From the NCBI GenBank assembly GCA_945907755.1, contig CAMDTN010000023.1, positions 1-38,545 of the forward strand: DNA of 38,545 bases, in the 5' to 3' direction. Every line of letters starts with the position of its first letter. The first letter of the stretch is position 1. The notes under the pieces were generated by a model. The model was not told where the DNA came from. It saw only the letters and a program-made list of their open reading frames with translations, and did not search any database. The translations under genes and the position numbers were made by a program. Shown here in pieces: positions 22,372 through 30,668 of the stretch. The stretch comes from Singulisphaera sp. GP187 (GTDB taxonomy: Bacteria > Planctomycetota > GCA-002687715).

Positions 22372-25259
22372 CGCGCCGCCACCCAAGTGCGCACGCAATC
22401 TTGGAACTCTTCGCCTCGATGCGCGTAGTTGCGGAACATGTCGAAGCTGGCGCAGGCTGGCGACAGCACCACCGCGTCGCCGCGCTGCGCCATAGCCAAC
22501 GCCGCGTCCACTGCTTGCTGCATGCTGTCCGCGAGCACAATGGGCAACACTCCAGCGCACGCTGCCGCGATGCGCGCCGCGTCTTCGCCGATAAGAACCA
22601 ACCCGCGGCCCGAAGCAGCCAACACTTGCGCGAGCGGCGCATAGTCGCCACCTTTGCCGCGCCCTCCGGCGACAAGCACCACTTTGCGCGGGAAGCCATC
22701 CAAGCCGCGCACCACGGAATCGACATTGGTGGCTTTGCTGTCGTCGTAGAAAGCGATGCCGCGAGCTTCGGCCACCAGTTCCATGCGATGCGCCAGCGGG
22801 CGGAAAGTGCGTAGCGCGCGGCGCGCCGCAGCGGCCGGAACTCCTACGCAACGCACTAACAGCAGCGCCGCCAACGCATTGGCCACATTGTGCGTGCCCA
22901 CCAAGTGCATTTCAGCGATGGCGTAACGCTCTTCAGCGCCGAAGCCGCGCAGCACCATGTCGCTGCCATCGCGGAACGCGCCTTGCGCCAACACTTGATG
23001 CAACGAGAAAGGCCACGATTGCGCGGGCAATCCTTGCACCAATTCGCTCACCAGTGCGTCGTCGGCATTCCAAATAGCGTGGTCTGCTGCGCTCTGATTC
23101 AAAAAGATGCGCTGCTTGGCTGCCGCGTAACCCTGCAAACCGCCGTGGCGTTCCAGATGATCTTCGGTGATGTTCAGCAGCGCTGCGGCGCGCGCATGAA
23201 ACTGCTTCACCGCGTCCAACTGAAAGCTGCTCACTTCGGCCACACAGAAACCACTCTGCGCCGCAGCGCTGCCCGCGGCTTCACACAACGGCGTGCCCAA
23301 ATTGCCACCGGTGAAAGTTGCTTGGCCCGTGGCCGCGCACAAAGCGCCCGTCAACGCCGTGGTGGTGGACTTTCCATTAGTGCCCGTGATGGCGATCAGA
23401 GTGGAGCGCACTTGGCGCGCGCCCAATTCCAGTTCGCCGATGACTTCTGCGCCAGCAGCTTGCGCAGCGGCAACGCCCACCAACGCGGGCACCCCAGGGC
23501 TGAGCACCACCATGTCGCGCCGCTGGAACGCGATTGCGGCGTGCCCACCGAGGTGGAGTTCCACCGGTGCGCCGAGCGCTGCGAGGTGCGCGCGCAGTTC
23601 TTCTTCGCCACGCACATCGGTGATGGCCACCTGCGCGCCTTGCTGCAGTGCCAATCGCGCCGCCGCCTGGCCGCTGCGCCCGAAGCCCACGATGAGCACG
23701 CGTTTACCGGTCAAGGCATTGGTGGGCGTCGTCGCGATGCGAAGCCCCTGCTGCGCCGCTGCGGCCACGAGTTCCTCGCGGTCGTCGAAGTGGCGGCGTG
23801 TGTCGCCTTCCAACTGATAATCCTCGTGACCTTTGCCAGTCAACAACAACGCATCCCCAGCAACGGCCATGTCTAACGCGATGCGGATAGCGCGACGCCG
23901 GTCCGGTTCGATGGTCACGCGCCCGCGCAGTTCCGGCGGCACACCTGCGGCAATTTCGTTCAAGATTGTTTGCGCATCTTCGTGGCGCGGGTTGTCGTTG
24001 GTCAGCACCACCGCATCGGCGTTGCGTGCAGCGATGGCTCCCATGATGGGCCGCTTCAGTGCATCGCGATTACCGCCGCATCCAAACACGACGATCACGC
24101 GCCCGCGGCATTCGCTGCGCAGCAGATCCAACATGCGTTGCAAGGCGTCGGGTGTGTGGGCGTAATCCACAAACGCGGCCACACCGCGCCCTACCTCGAC
24201 GCGCTCCAATCTCCCGGGCGGACAAACTTGCGCGGCCAAACCCGCTGCCGCTTGCTCCAGCGACAAGCCGCAGGCCATTCCGAGGCCCGCCGCCAGCAGC
24301 AAATTTTCAATGTTGTGCCGCCCGACCAAAGCGCTGCGTAGGTGTGCGCGCTGCGCAATACGGCCGTCCGATTTGTTCACGCGCAGGCGCAAGCGCAGGC
24401 CCTTGAGTCCAGAGTCGAGAATTTGCGCGTGCAACTGCGCGGCGTCGGGAAGGACGCGGGCATCACCTGCGGACAACGCATCATCCCCTGCACTCACGCC
24501 AAAGCACTGAACTTGCGCGGCGGCGGCCAACATCAGCGGCGCGCCCGCACCATCAAGATTGATCACCGCGGTGCCTTCAGCGCCCATGTGCTCGCTGAAT
24601 AAACGCGCTTTGGCCGCAGCGTAAGCCTCCATACTGCCGTGCAAGTCCAAATGATCTTGCGTCAGGTTGGTGAAGCCCGCCGCATGGAAGTGCAAGCCAT
24701 GCACCCGCTGTTGTGCCAGCGCATGAGAGCTGACTTCCATGACCACATCGGTGCAACCCGCCGCCAACGCGCGTGCGAAGAATGCGTGAAGTTCCAGCGG
24801 CGCCGGAGTTGTCAGCCGCGCGCTTTCGGCGACGCCGTCGATGCGATTGGCCACCGTGCCAAGCAGCGCCACGCGCCGCCCCGCAGCACGCAACATGCCT
24901 TCGGTGAGCCATGCAACGGTGGTCTTGCCATTAGTGCCCGTGATGCCGATCAAGCGCAGTTTCGCCGCGGGCCGCCCCGCAGCGTTGGCTGCCAGCACTG
25001 CCAGCGCCTGACGCGCATCCGCCACGACAATGCTGGCGCAAGGCACACTGACCGCGTGCTCGACCACAACTGCCGCCGCCCCTGCCGCCACTGCAGCGGG
25101 CACATGTTGGTGCGCGTCTTGAAGCGTGCCGCGAATGGCCACAAAAACATCGCCGGGCTGCACCAAGCGCGAATCGTCGCGCACCGCGGCAACAGGTGCA
25201 GACAAGTCTCCCTGCACTTGCGAAGTGGCGACAGATTGCAGCAGTTCTCCGAGGCGCAC
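22368..25259 (-). CDS. MurE-MurD fusion: UDP-MurNAc-tripeptide ligase and UDP-MurNAc-L-Ala--D-Glu ligase
   Basis: One uninterrupted 963-residue frame encodes two full Mur ligases. Residues 1-505 are MurE: GITGTNGKTT at 105-114, NLTQDHLDLHGS, DYAHTPDAL at 365-373, and DNPRHED at 422-428. DNPR is the signature for adding meso-diaminopimelate rather than lysine. Residues about 517-963 are MurD: GKRVLIVGFGRSGQAAA, AITGTNGKSTT, NITEDHLERHG, DDSKATN at 839-845, and SPACASFDMF at 933-942. The linker is short (about 505-517). MurD acts before MurE in the pathway, yet its domain is second. The start is GTG at 25257-25259, with GAGGAG 5 nt upstream; the frame extends to 25415 without a better start. 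It is coupled to murC and divergent from the flippase gene. Confidence 0.95.
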   Translation of the reverse strand: MRLGELLQSVATSQVQGDLSAPVAAVRDDSRLVQPGDVFVAIRGTLQDAHQHVPAAVAAGAAAVVVEHAVSVPCASIVVADARQALAVLAANAAGRPAAKLRLIGITGTNGKTTVAWLTEGMLRAAGRRVALLGTVANRIDGVAESARLTTPAPLELHAFFARALAAGCTDVVMEVSSHALAQQRVHGLHFHAAGFTNLTQDHLDLHGSMEAYAAAKARLFSEHMGAEGTAVINLDGAGAPLMLAAAAQVQCFGVSAGDDALSAGDARVLPDAAQLHAQILDSGLKGLRLRLRVNKSDGRIAQRAHLRSALVGRHNIENLLLAAGLGMACGLSLEQAAAGLAAQVCPPGRLERVEVGRGVAAFVDYAHTPDALQRMLDLLRSECRGRVIVVFGCGGNRDALKRPIMGAIAARNADAVVLTNDNPRHEDAQTILNEIAAGVPPELRGRVTIEPDRRRAIRIALDMAVAGDALLLTGKGHEDYQLEGDTRRHFDDREELVAAAAQQGLRIATTPTNALTGKRVLIVGFGRSGQAAARLALQQGAQVAITDVRGEEELRAHLAALGAPVELHLGGHAAIAFQRRDMVVLSPGVPALVGVAAAQAAGAEVIGELELGARQVRSTLIAITGTNGKSTTTALTGALCAATGQATFTGGNLGTPLCEAAGSAAAQSGFCVAEVSSFQLDAVKQFHARAAALLNITEDHLERHGGLQGYAAAKQRIFLNQSAADHAIWNADDALVSELVQGLPAQSWPFSLHQVLAQGAFRDGSDMVLRGFGAEERYAIAEMHLVGTHNVANALAALLLVRCVGVPAAAARRALRTFRPLAHRMELVAEARGIAFYDDSKATNVDSVVRGLDGFPRKVVLVAGGRGKGGDYAPLAQVLAASGRGLVLIGEDAARIAAACAGVLPIVLADSMQQAVDAALAMAQRGDAVVLSPACASFDMFRNYAHRGEEFQDCVRTWVAAR

Positions 25260-25353
25260 CGGTTCTCCTCGCGCAGCAACAGCCGCGCGGGCCGGATCGT
25301 AACGCGCACCAGTTCCGCACGGGCGATAGACTCTCGCCTCAAGAAGGGCCCGC

Positions 25354-26853
25354 GTGTTCAAAAGCGTCAGCAGCAACTGGATCCGTATGTTCGTCAGCAT
25401 CGGCGTGGTGTTCATGCTGACGCCGTTCCTTTTTCGCCGTTTAGGCGACGAAGGCTACGGCCAGTGGAGCCTGATCAATGCGTTCGTGGGCAACTTGTCG
25501 CTGTTGATCATGGGCGTGCCCATGGCTTCGGTCCATTTCATGACCGGCGCTGTGGGCCGCAACGACGCCACCGCACTGAACCGCGCCATCGCCACTTGCC
25601 TCGGGGTTTATCTAGGCCTCGGGCTGTTGGCCATCCTCACCGGCGGCGCGCTGTTCGCTTGGTACATCTGGGGCTACCCGGTGCCGGAATCCATGCAGGA
25701 TGGCGCGCGCATGGCCTTCTTGGTGATGGTCGTGGGCTCTGGCATAGGCTTCGCGCTGCAACTGCCCTACGGCATCATCGTCGCGCACCACGATTTCGGC
25801 CTCTACAACAAGATCTTGATCATCGGGATAGTGATGCGTTTCGGCCTCACCTTGGCCCTGATGTCGCTGACCGATTCGCTGCCGCTGTTAGCGGTGATCC
25901 CCGTGTTCACCACGCTATTCGAGGCCGGTGTCGCCGTCATGGTCATCCGAAAGCGTTATCCCGAAGTGCGCCTGAACATGCAGGCCTTCGACCGCACCAC
26001 GGTGAAAACCATCTTCGGATTCAGCGTTTTCGTGCTGCTGATCAACCTCGGTTCGCGCCTTGCTTTCCAGATCGACGGCATGGTCATCGGCGCCTACCGC
26101 CCAGCGGAAGATGTGGGCATCTACAACTTCGGCAACCAGTTCATGGTCTACCTGATGGAGATCATCCTTGGCATTGCCAATGTGGTGATGCCGCTGGCGT
26201 CGCGGTTGCACGCGCAGAACCGCGAGCACGAATTGCGCGGCGTGTTTCTACGCTGGAGCAAAGCTGCCCTCACCATTGTGCTGGGTGTGGGGCTGTACCT
26301 GTTGGTGTTAGGCCCCGAGTTTCTCGGTTGGTGGGTGGGCGAAGCCGTGCAGGAACGCGCTGGCGAAGTGCTGCAAATATTGACCATCTCGTTCATCATC
26401 TATTTGCCGCTACGCGGCGTGGCCATGCCGGCGCTGTCGGGATTGGGTCAAATCAAATCGTCGGCCCTGCTGCTCTTGGGCATGGGCGCACTGAACTTGC
26501 TGCTCAGTTTGATCTTGGTGCAGCCCTACGGATTGCGCGGCGTGGCGTTGGGCACCGCCATCCCCAATGTGCTCTTCGCGGTCGTCATGTTGCTGATCGC
26601 GTGCAAGCGCTTGAAGGTCGGTGTTGGCGAATGGCTGGCCTATGTTGCTTGGAAACCACTGCTATCCGCCGTGCCCATGCTAGGACTGTTGCTGTGGATG
26701 AAACTCGGCATCGGCATTCACGGCATCGTGGCTTTGGTGCTGGCGGGCATCGCGCACTGCGTGCTCTTCGGCCTATTAGAAGTGTTCTGGGTGTACCGCA
26801 AAGATCCATACTTCGACCCCTGGAAGCGTTTCAGGAGTAAGCCTGAGCCGTGA
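25354..26853 (+). CDS. Wzx-like polysaccharide flippase
   Basis: The 499-residue protein is hydrophobic throughout, with about 12-14 membrane segments typical of the MOP/PST exporter family. Such proteins move undecaprenyl-linked glycans across the inner membrane. The start resembles the family pattern: FKSVSSNWIRMFVSIGVVFMLTPFLFRRLGDEGYGQWSLI, quoted here in shortened form as the SNW, RRLGDEGYG and SLI segments. The short hydrophilic tail ends WKRFRSKPEP. The start is GTG at 25354 with AAGAAGG 9 nt upstream. Its stop overlaps the next start as GTGA. Together with the glycosyltransferases it supports a surface-polysaccharide pathway, although no Wzy polymerase was recognised. Confidence 0.85.
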   Translation: MFKSVSSNWIRMFVSIGVVFMLTPFLFRRLGDEGYGQWSLINAFVGNLSLLIMGVPMASVHFMTGAVGRNDATALNRAIATCLGVYLGLGLLAILTGGALFAWYIWGYPVPESMQDGARMAFLVMVVGSGIGFALQLPYGIIVAHHDFGLYNKILIIGIVMRFGLTLALMSLTDSLPLLAVIPVFTTLFEAGVAVMVIRKRYPEVRLNMQAFDRTTVKTIFGFSVFVLLINLGSRLAFQIDGMVIGAYRPAEDVGIYNFGNQFMVYLMEIILGIANVVMPLASRLHAQNREHELRGVFLRWSKAALTIVLGVGLYLLVLGPEFLGWWVGEAVQERAGEVLQILTISFIIYLPLRGVAMPALSGLGQIKSSALLLLGMGALNLLLSLILVQPYGLRGVALGTAIPNVLFAVVMLLIACKRLKVGVGEWLAYVAWKPLLSAVPMLGLLLWMKLGIGIHGIVALVLAGIAHCVLFGLLEVFWVYRKDPYFDPWKRFRSKPEP

Positions 26854-27983
26854 TCTGGTTGCAGTTTGCATTGTTGTTCCTGACCTTGCTGATAGCGGCT
26901 GAAGCCGCCACACGACTGCTCTTCCGCCGCAGCAAGCACCATGTGTGGTGCCCTCATACGCGTTTGGACTTGCACATAGATCGCCAAGCGCTGCCCGACA
27001 TGAATGCCGTTGTGCGCATCCGCATCAACAGCCGCGGCGAACGCAGCAGCGAGCCGCCGCCGGATTCGGTGAAATGCTGCACCGTGCTGGTGGCGGGCGG
27101 CAGTGTGCCAGAGTGCTACTACTTGGATCAAGACCAACAGTGGAGCGCGCTGCTGCAAGCCGCGCTGAATCAGCCCGCTGCGCTGCGCCAGCTCCGCAGC
27201 GACGCCGTGCATGTGGGCAACATTGGACGCTCTTACACCTGCAGCGCGACGCTGGACCACATCCTTGCGCACATCTTGCCGGAGCGCACGGCACCGAACA
27301 TCGCTGTGCTGATGGTGGGCGGGAACGACATCGCTTTCTGGCTCATGGAAGGCGCGCCGCGCGAGCGCCCGGCCTTCGGGGACCCTGATGACCGCATGTT
27401 TGGGCAACATCCGCGCCAGCGCTTTGGTTTGGCACCAAAACGCACTGCGCTCGCGGAAGCTGTGCGCAGATGGCTGCGGCGCAAATCGCACACAGCGCAT
27501 GCGGTGCGCAATGCCGGAGCGCGCTTGACGCGCGTGCGACTCCAGCGCGCAGCGGCCTTGCGCCTACTGACCACACTGCCTGACACCACTGGCTTGGTGC
27601 AACGCTTTGAACGCAACCTGCGCCTGTCTGTGATGCGCTGCAAGAGCCGCGGCGTGCGCGTGATCGTTGGGATTCAGCCCTGCTGTGACAAGCCGCAGTG
27701 GAGCCCCGAAGAACTCGCCGCATTCTGGGGTTATTGCGACGGCGACCCAGAATCGCCACTGGTGAGAATCTTCTACGACATCCACCTGATTGCGGAACTT
27801 TTCCGCTTGCTTGGGCAAACCTGCGCAAGAGTTGCGAAGGAGCTGGATGTGGAATGCGTTGACATGGCTCCGGTGCTGGCACCAGACCTGAAGCACTACT
27901 ACGACTTCGCACATGTGACACCACTGGGCGCTGAAGTGATCGCCAAGCGTCTCGCGCAACAAGTGCTGCAAGGCCGCGCATGA
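26850..27983 (+). CDS. SGNH/GDSL-like hydrolase with N-terminal membrane anchor
   Basis: The 377-residue protein begins with a membrane segment (LQFALLFLTLLIAAEAAT), so the catalytic part is probably periplasmic. The SGNH blocks are visible: nucleophile S85 in VAGGSVPE, G126 in GNIGRS, N159 in GGND at 157-160, and D352 with H355 in DFAHVT. Such enzymes cleave or transfer acyl groups, for example O-acetyl groups on polysaccharide. Coupling to a flippase gene (GTGA) favours a role in modifying the exported glycan, which is inference. A basic segment at about 190-225 (AVRRWLRRKSHTAHAVR) is unusual. The stop overlaps the next start (ATGA). Confidence 0.78.
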   Translation: MIWLQFALLFLTLLIAAEAATRLLFRRSKHHVWCPHTRLDLHIDRQALPDMNAVVRIRINSRGERSSEPPPDSVKCCTVLVAGGSVPECYYLDQDQQWSALLQAALNQPAALRQLRSDAVHVGNIGRSYTCSATLDHILAHILPERTAPNIAVLMVGGNDIAFWLMEGAPRERPAFGDPDDRMFGQHPRQRFGLAPKRTALAEAVRRWLRRKSHTAHAVRNAGARLTRVRLQRAAALRLLTTLPDTTGLVQRFERNLRLSVMRCKSRGVRVIVGIQPCCDKPQWSPEELAAFWGYCDGDPESPLVRIFYDIHLIAELFRLLGQTCARVAKELDVECVDMAPVLAPDLKHYYDFAHVTPLGAEVIAKRLAQQVLQGRA

Positions 27984-28672
27984 GTTCAATGCCCCGGGCA
28001 TGTCTGCTGCTGCTTCTGGCATTGGGGGCGCTGGCTTGCAGCCGTAGCGCGGAAGAAGATGCGGCGCTGGTGCGGACCAATCGATTGAGCATCTTTGCAA
28101 CAGAGAACGCGAACATCGCGCCCGGCGCGGTGGTTTTCTTGGGCGGTTCAACCGTGGAGCGCTGGGATCTCGCGGCGAGTTTCGCAACCATCGCAGCCGC
28201 GAGGGGCGGAGCCAAGCCTGATATGCGCTGCGTCAACCGCGGCGTCGCCGATGAAACTGTTCTCGAGCTGGCCGACCGCATCGCCACGGCACTGCCTCCG
28301 GAGCCCGCCACGGTCGTGCTGCACGCGGGCGCCTTCGACCTCTTCGCGCTCAATGCCAGCGCGGCAAGCACCGCCGAACAATTGCTGCGTATTCTGCGCG
28401 GCGTACGAGTGCATTCGGCGCACTCCCGCATCATTTTCTTGCCTCCACTGCCCAGCGCAGACATCTCGGATTCACGCCTCGAAGCGTGGAAAGAAACACT
28501 GCGCCTCGTGCGCGCCCAACAGTTTGAACTTGCCTTCGAAGTGCGCGACCTCGACAGCGACTACCTCCTGACAACGCTGTCCCGCCTGCACGCCGCCTAT
28601 TCCTCCGACGGCACTCACCCCAACGCCGCCGGCTATGCGGTGCTGGCAAAGCTCCTCGGGCAGTTGCCTTAG
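27980..28672 (+). CDS. SGNH/GDSL-like lipoprotein
   Basis: The 230-residue protein has a lipoprotein signal (LLLLLALGALAC, Cys20). SGNH blocks: S57 in VVFLGGSTVE, NRGVADE at 86-92 (the Gly block), and D210 with H213 in SDGTHPNAAGY. The third block is AGAFD at 116-120 where G-x-N-D is expected, so the oxyanion-hole Asn is missing. It may have altered activity or serve in binding. It is coupled by ATGA to the larger SGNH hydrolase and should act in the periplasm or outer membrane on the same substrate. Confidence 0.78.
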   Translation: MSSMPRACLLLLLALGALACSRSAEEDAALVRTNRLSIFATENANIAPGAVVFLGGSTVERWDLAASFATIAAARGGAKPDMRCVNRGVADETVLELADRIATALPPEPATVVLHAGAFDLFALNASAASTAEQLLRILRGVRVHSAHSRIIFLPPLPSADISDSRLEAWKETLRLVRAQQFELAFEVRDLDSDYLLTTLSRLHAAYSSDGTHPNAAGYAVLAKLLGQLP

Positions 28673-28768
28673 CGCGAAAGCGTTTCGGTCGCAGCGCGTT
28701 CTGCGCCGATGACTACGGCGTAAGCTTTGGTCAACGCCGGATCTGCACACCGCCCACCCCACTCACCC

Positions 28769-30613
28769 ATGCGTTGCCACATCTCCATCGCACTCATGCT
28801 GCTGTACTGCGCACTGCTGGCCGGTCAGAGCTTTGAAAGCGATGCTGATGTGCGCTGGCAGCGCGCGCCCGGCCTGCAGCCCGCTCCGACGCTTCCGGCC
28901 GCCATGGTTGCCGTCGGCGCGCGCATTTTCCTCGCCCACGATGCCAGCCTTGACGAGTATCTGCCTGAGTCGAAAGAGTGGAAACGCGAGATTGTCCGGC
29001 TGCCACAGCCCGTAGGCAGCGGCGTCGCCCTCTGCGCTGTACAAGGCGACACACTTGCCATCTTGCGCGGCGGTCGAACCAAAGAAATTTGGATTGTTGA
29101 TCTCCGCACAGGCGGCCTAACGCCGCTGCCTCCATTGCCACGCGTCGCAGGGCGCGGAGCGGCTCTTACTTTGGATCCCGATCAGAACAAGCTCTATGTC
29201 ATTCGTGGCGACATGAGCCTCGACTGCCATCGTTACGACTTTGCGAAGCGAACTTGGGAGCTGCTCCAACGTGTGGGCGGAGGCACAGCTCTCGCGGCCA
29301 TCGGTCAGAGCACCGGAGCCGTTCAATATTCCAACGGCGCGCTGTATGTCTGGCCGGATCACCACATCCAGCGTTACGACATTGCCAGCAGCGCTTGGTT
29401 GCCCCGAGTGCACATGTCCTACGGACAGCGGCCCTGGTGGGATGGATCCGCGTGGGCACATGAGCAGGGCACCTCGCGCTGGATCGTCTTGCAAGGGGGC
29501 GGCTCGCGCACGCTCAGCGCATTTGATCCCGAAGCCCGCTCTTTCGCGTTCCTACGCCCGCGCTTACCGGTGCTCCTCAGCGGCGAAGGCAGCCGTGCCT
29601 GCATTGTCGCTGTGCAGGGAGTGCGCACGCTGTTCATCTATGCCATTACCGGAGTGAACAGCATGCTGTCCATTCCGCTGGAGCAACTGGAGTTGATCAC
29701 CGCTGAGTCGCCCCTCGCTGATATTGCTAGCGGCTGGCGCGTGATGCACGAGAGCGCCGGGAGCAGTCTCGTGCGCCGCAATGCGCCTAAGCCCGTACTC
29801 GGATTGATGGGATCCATCGGCAAGGGCTGGTGGTATTTTGGCCGCCTGAAAAACATGCGCGTGCTGGACCCTGCGCACAATGCATGGACTGAATACCCAG
29901 GTGCAGAGCTCGGCAAAGCCTATGCCTTGGGCCTTTGCGCGGCGGCCGATGGAGTAGGCGGGCTTTACATCGCCACAGGCGGCGTGGGCGGGCACTTCGT
30001 CATGATGGACGGCAAGACACGCCACATCACGCGCCTCGCTGATTGCGATACCACCGTCGGGCCTGGCTCCGCAGCAGCATTTCACCGTGGCCGCGTGCTG
30101 GTGCTCGTGGGCGCCGGACAGCGCACCGTGCGCAGCTATGACCCCGCGGCAAAAGCGTGGGGTGTGGGTCCGAACCTTCCTGCCGAAGCCGCGGCGCCCG
30201 GCGAGTACGGCGGCGCGCTCTGCGTCACAGAAGGCCGACTACTCGCGGTGTGCGGCACGCAAGTACTCCGCTTGGATGACGCCACGCAAACTTGGGCCCG
30301 TGTGGCAACACTGCCCTTCGCCTTGTCGGCCGACGGAGGCATGGCCGCAGCAGACCCCGCGAGCCCGCGCCTCGTGTGTATCGAGGGAGGCGGCTCACGA
30401 CGCTCGGTGGCCCTACATCTCACCGCTCCCGATCGCGTCCAACAACACCTCCTCCCCGACGCGGTGAGTGTGCCGGGCGCGCGGGCGCTGATCGAGACGC
30501 TGCATGGCCTCACCATGTTTGCGATCCATCGCGGACACGACACCCACGAAATCTGGTACCGCCCCTTGGATGAATTGGTGACGCTCGACAAACTCCCGGA
30601 AAAGAGCAAGTGA
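28769..30613 (+). CDS. exported Kelch-like beta-propeller protein
   Basis: The 614-residue protein has a signal peptide (ISIALMLLYCALLAGQSF). The rest is made of repeated blades with the pattern 'YD...WE' or 'FDPEARSFAFL', e.g. HRYDFAKRTWELLQ, QRYDIASSAWLP, RSYDPAAKAWGVGPNLP, and LRLDDATQTWARVATLP. Glycine pairs before them are typical of Kelch blades. Beta-propellers bind proteins or sugars; galactose oxidase-type catalytic residues were not recognised. The ATG at 28769 is chosen because the signal peptide starts there; no Shine-Dalgarno is seen. CACTCACCC directly precedes the ATG, as at 30669. Confidence 0.7.
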   Translation: MRCHISIALMLLYCALLAGQSFESDADVRWQRAPGLQPAPTLPAAMVAVGARIFLAHDASLDEYLPESKEWKREIVRLPQPVGSGVALCAVQGDTLAILRGGRTKEIWIVDLRTGGLTPLPPLPRVAGRGAALTLDPDQNKLYVIRGDMSLDCHRYDFAKRTWELLQRVGGGTALAAIGQSTGAVQYSNGALYVWPDHHIQRYDIASSAWLPRVHMSYGQRPWWDGSAWAHEQGTSRWIVLQGGGSRTLSAFDPEARSFAFLRPRLPVLLSGEGSRACIVAVQGVRTLFIYAITGVNSMLSIPLEQLELITAESPLADIASGWRVMHESAGSSLVRRNAPKPVLGLMGSIGKGWWYFGRLKNMRVLDPAHNAWTEYPGAELGKAYALGLCAAADGVGGLYIATGGVGGHFVMMDGKTRHITRLADCDTTVGPGSAAAFHRGRVLVLVGAGQRTVRSYDPAAKAWGVGPNLPAEAAAPGEYGGALCVTEGRLLAVCGTQVLRLDDATQTWARVATLPFALSADGGMAAADPASPRLVCIEGGGSRRSVALHLTAPDRVQQHLLPDAVSVPGARALIETLHGLTMFAIHRGHDTHEIWYRPLDELVTLDKLPEKSK

Positions 30614-30668
30614 TCGGCGCATTGCCGTTTTCCTGGTAACCGGCGACACTGCACTCCACACTCACCCC

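Noticed and set aside
24639-26840. A 733-codon open frame on the + strand
   Set aside because: It runs antisense through murE and then out of frame through the flippase gene. Both real genes have clear family motifs; this frame has none and is a high-GC shadow.
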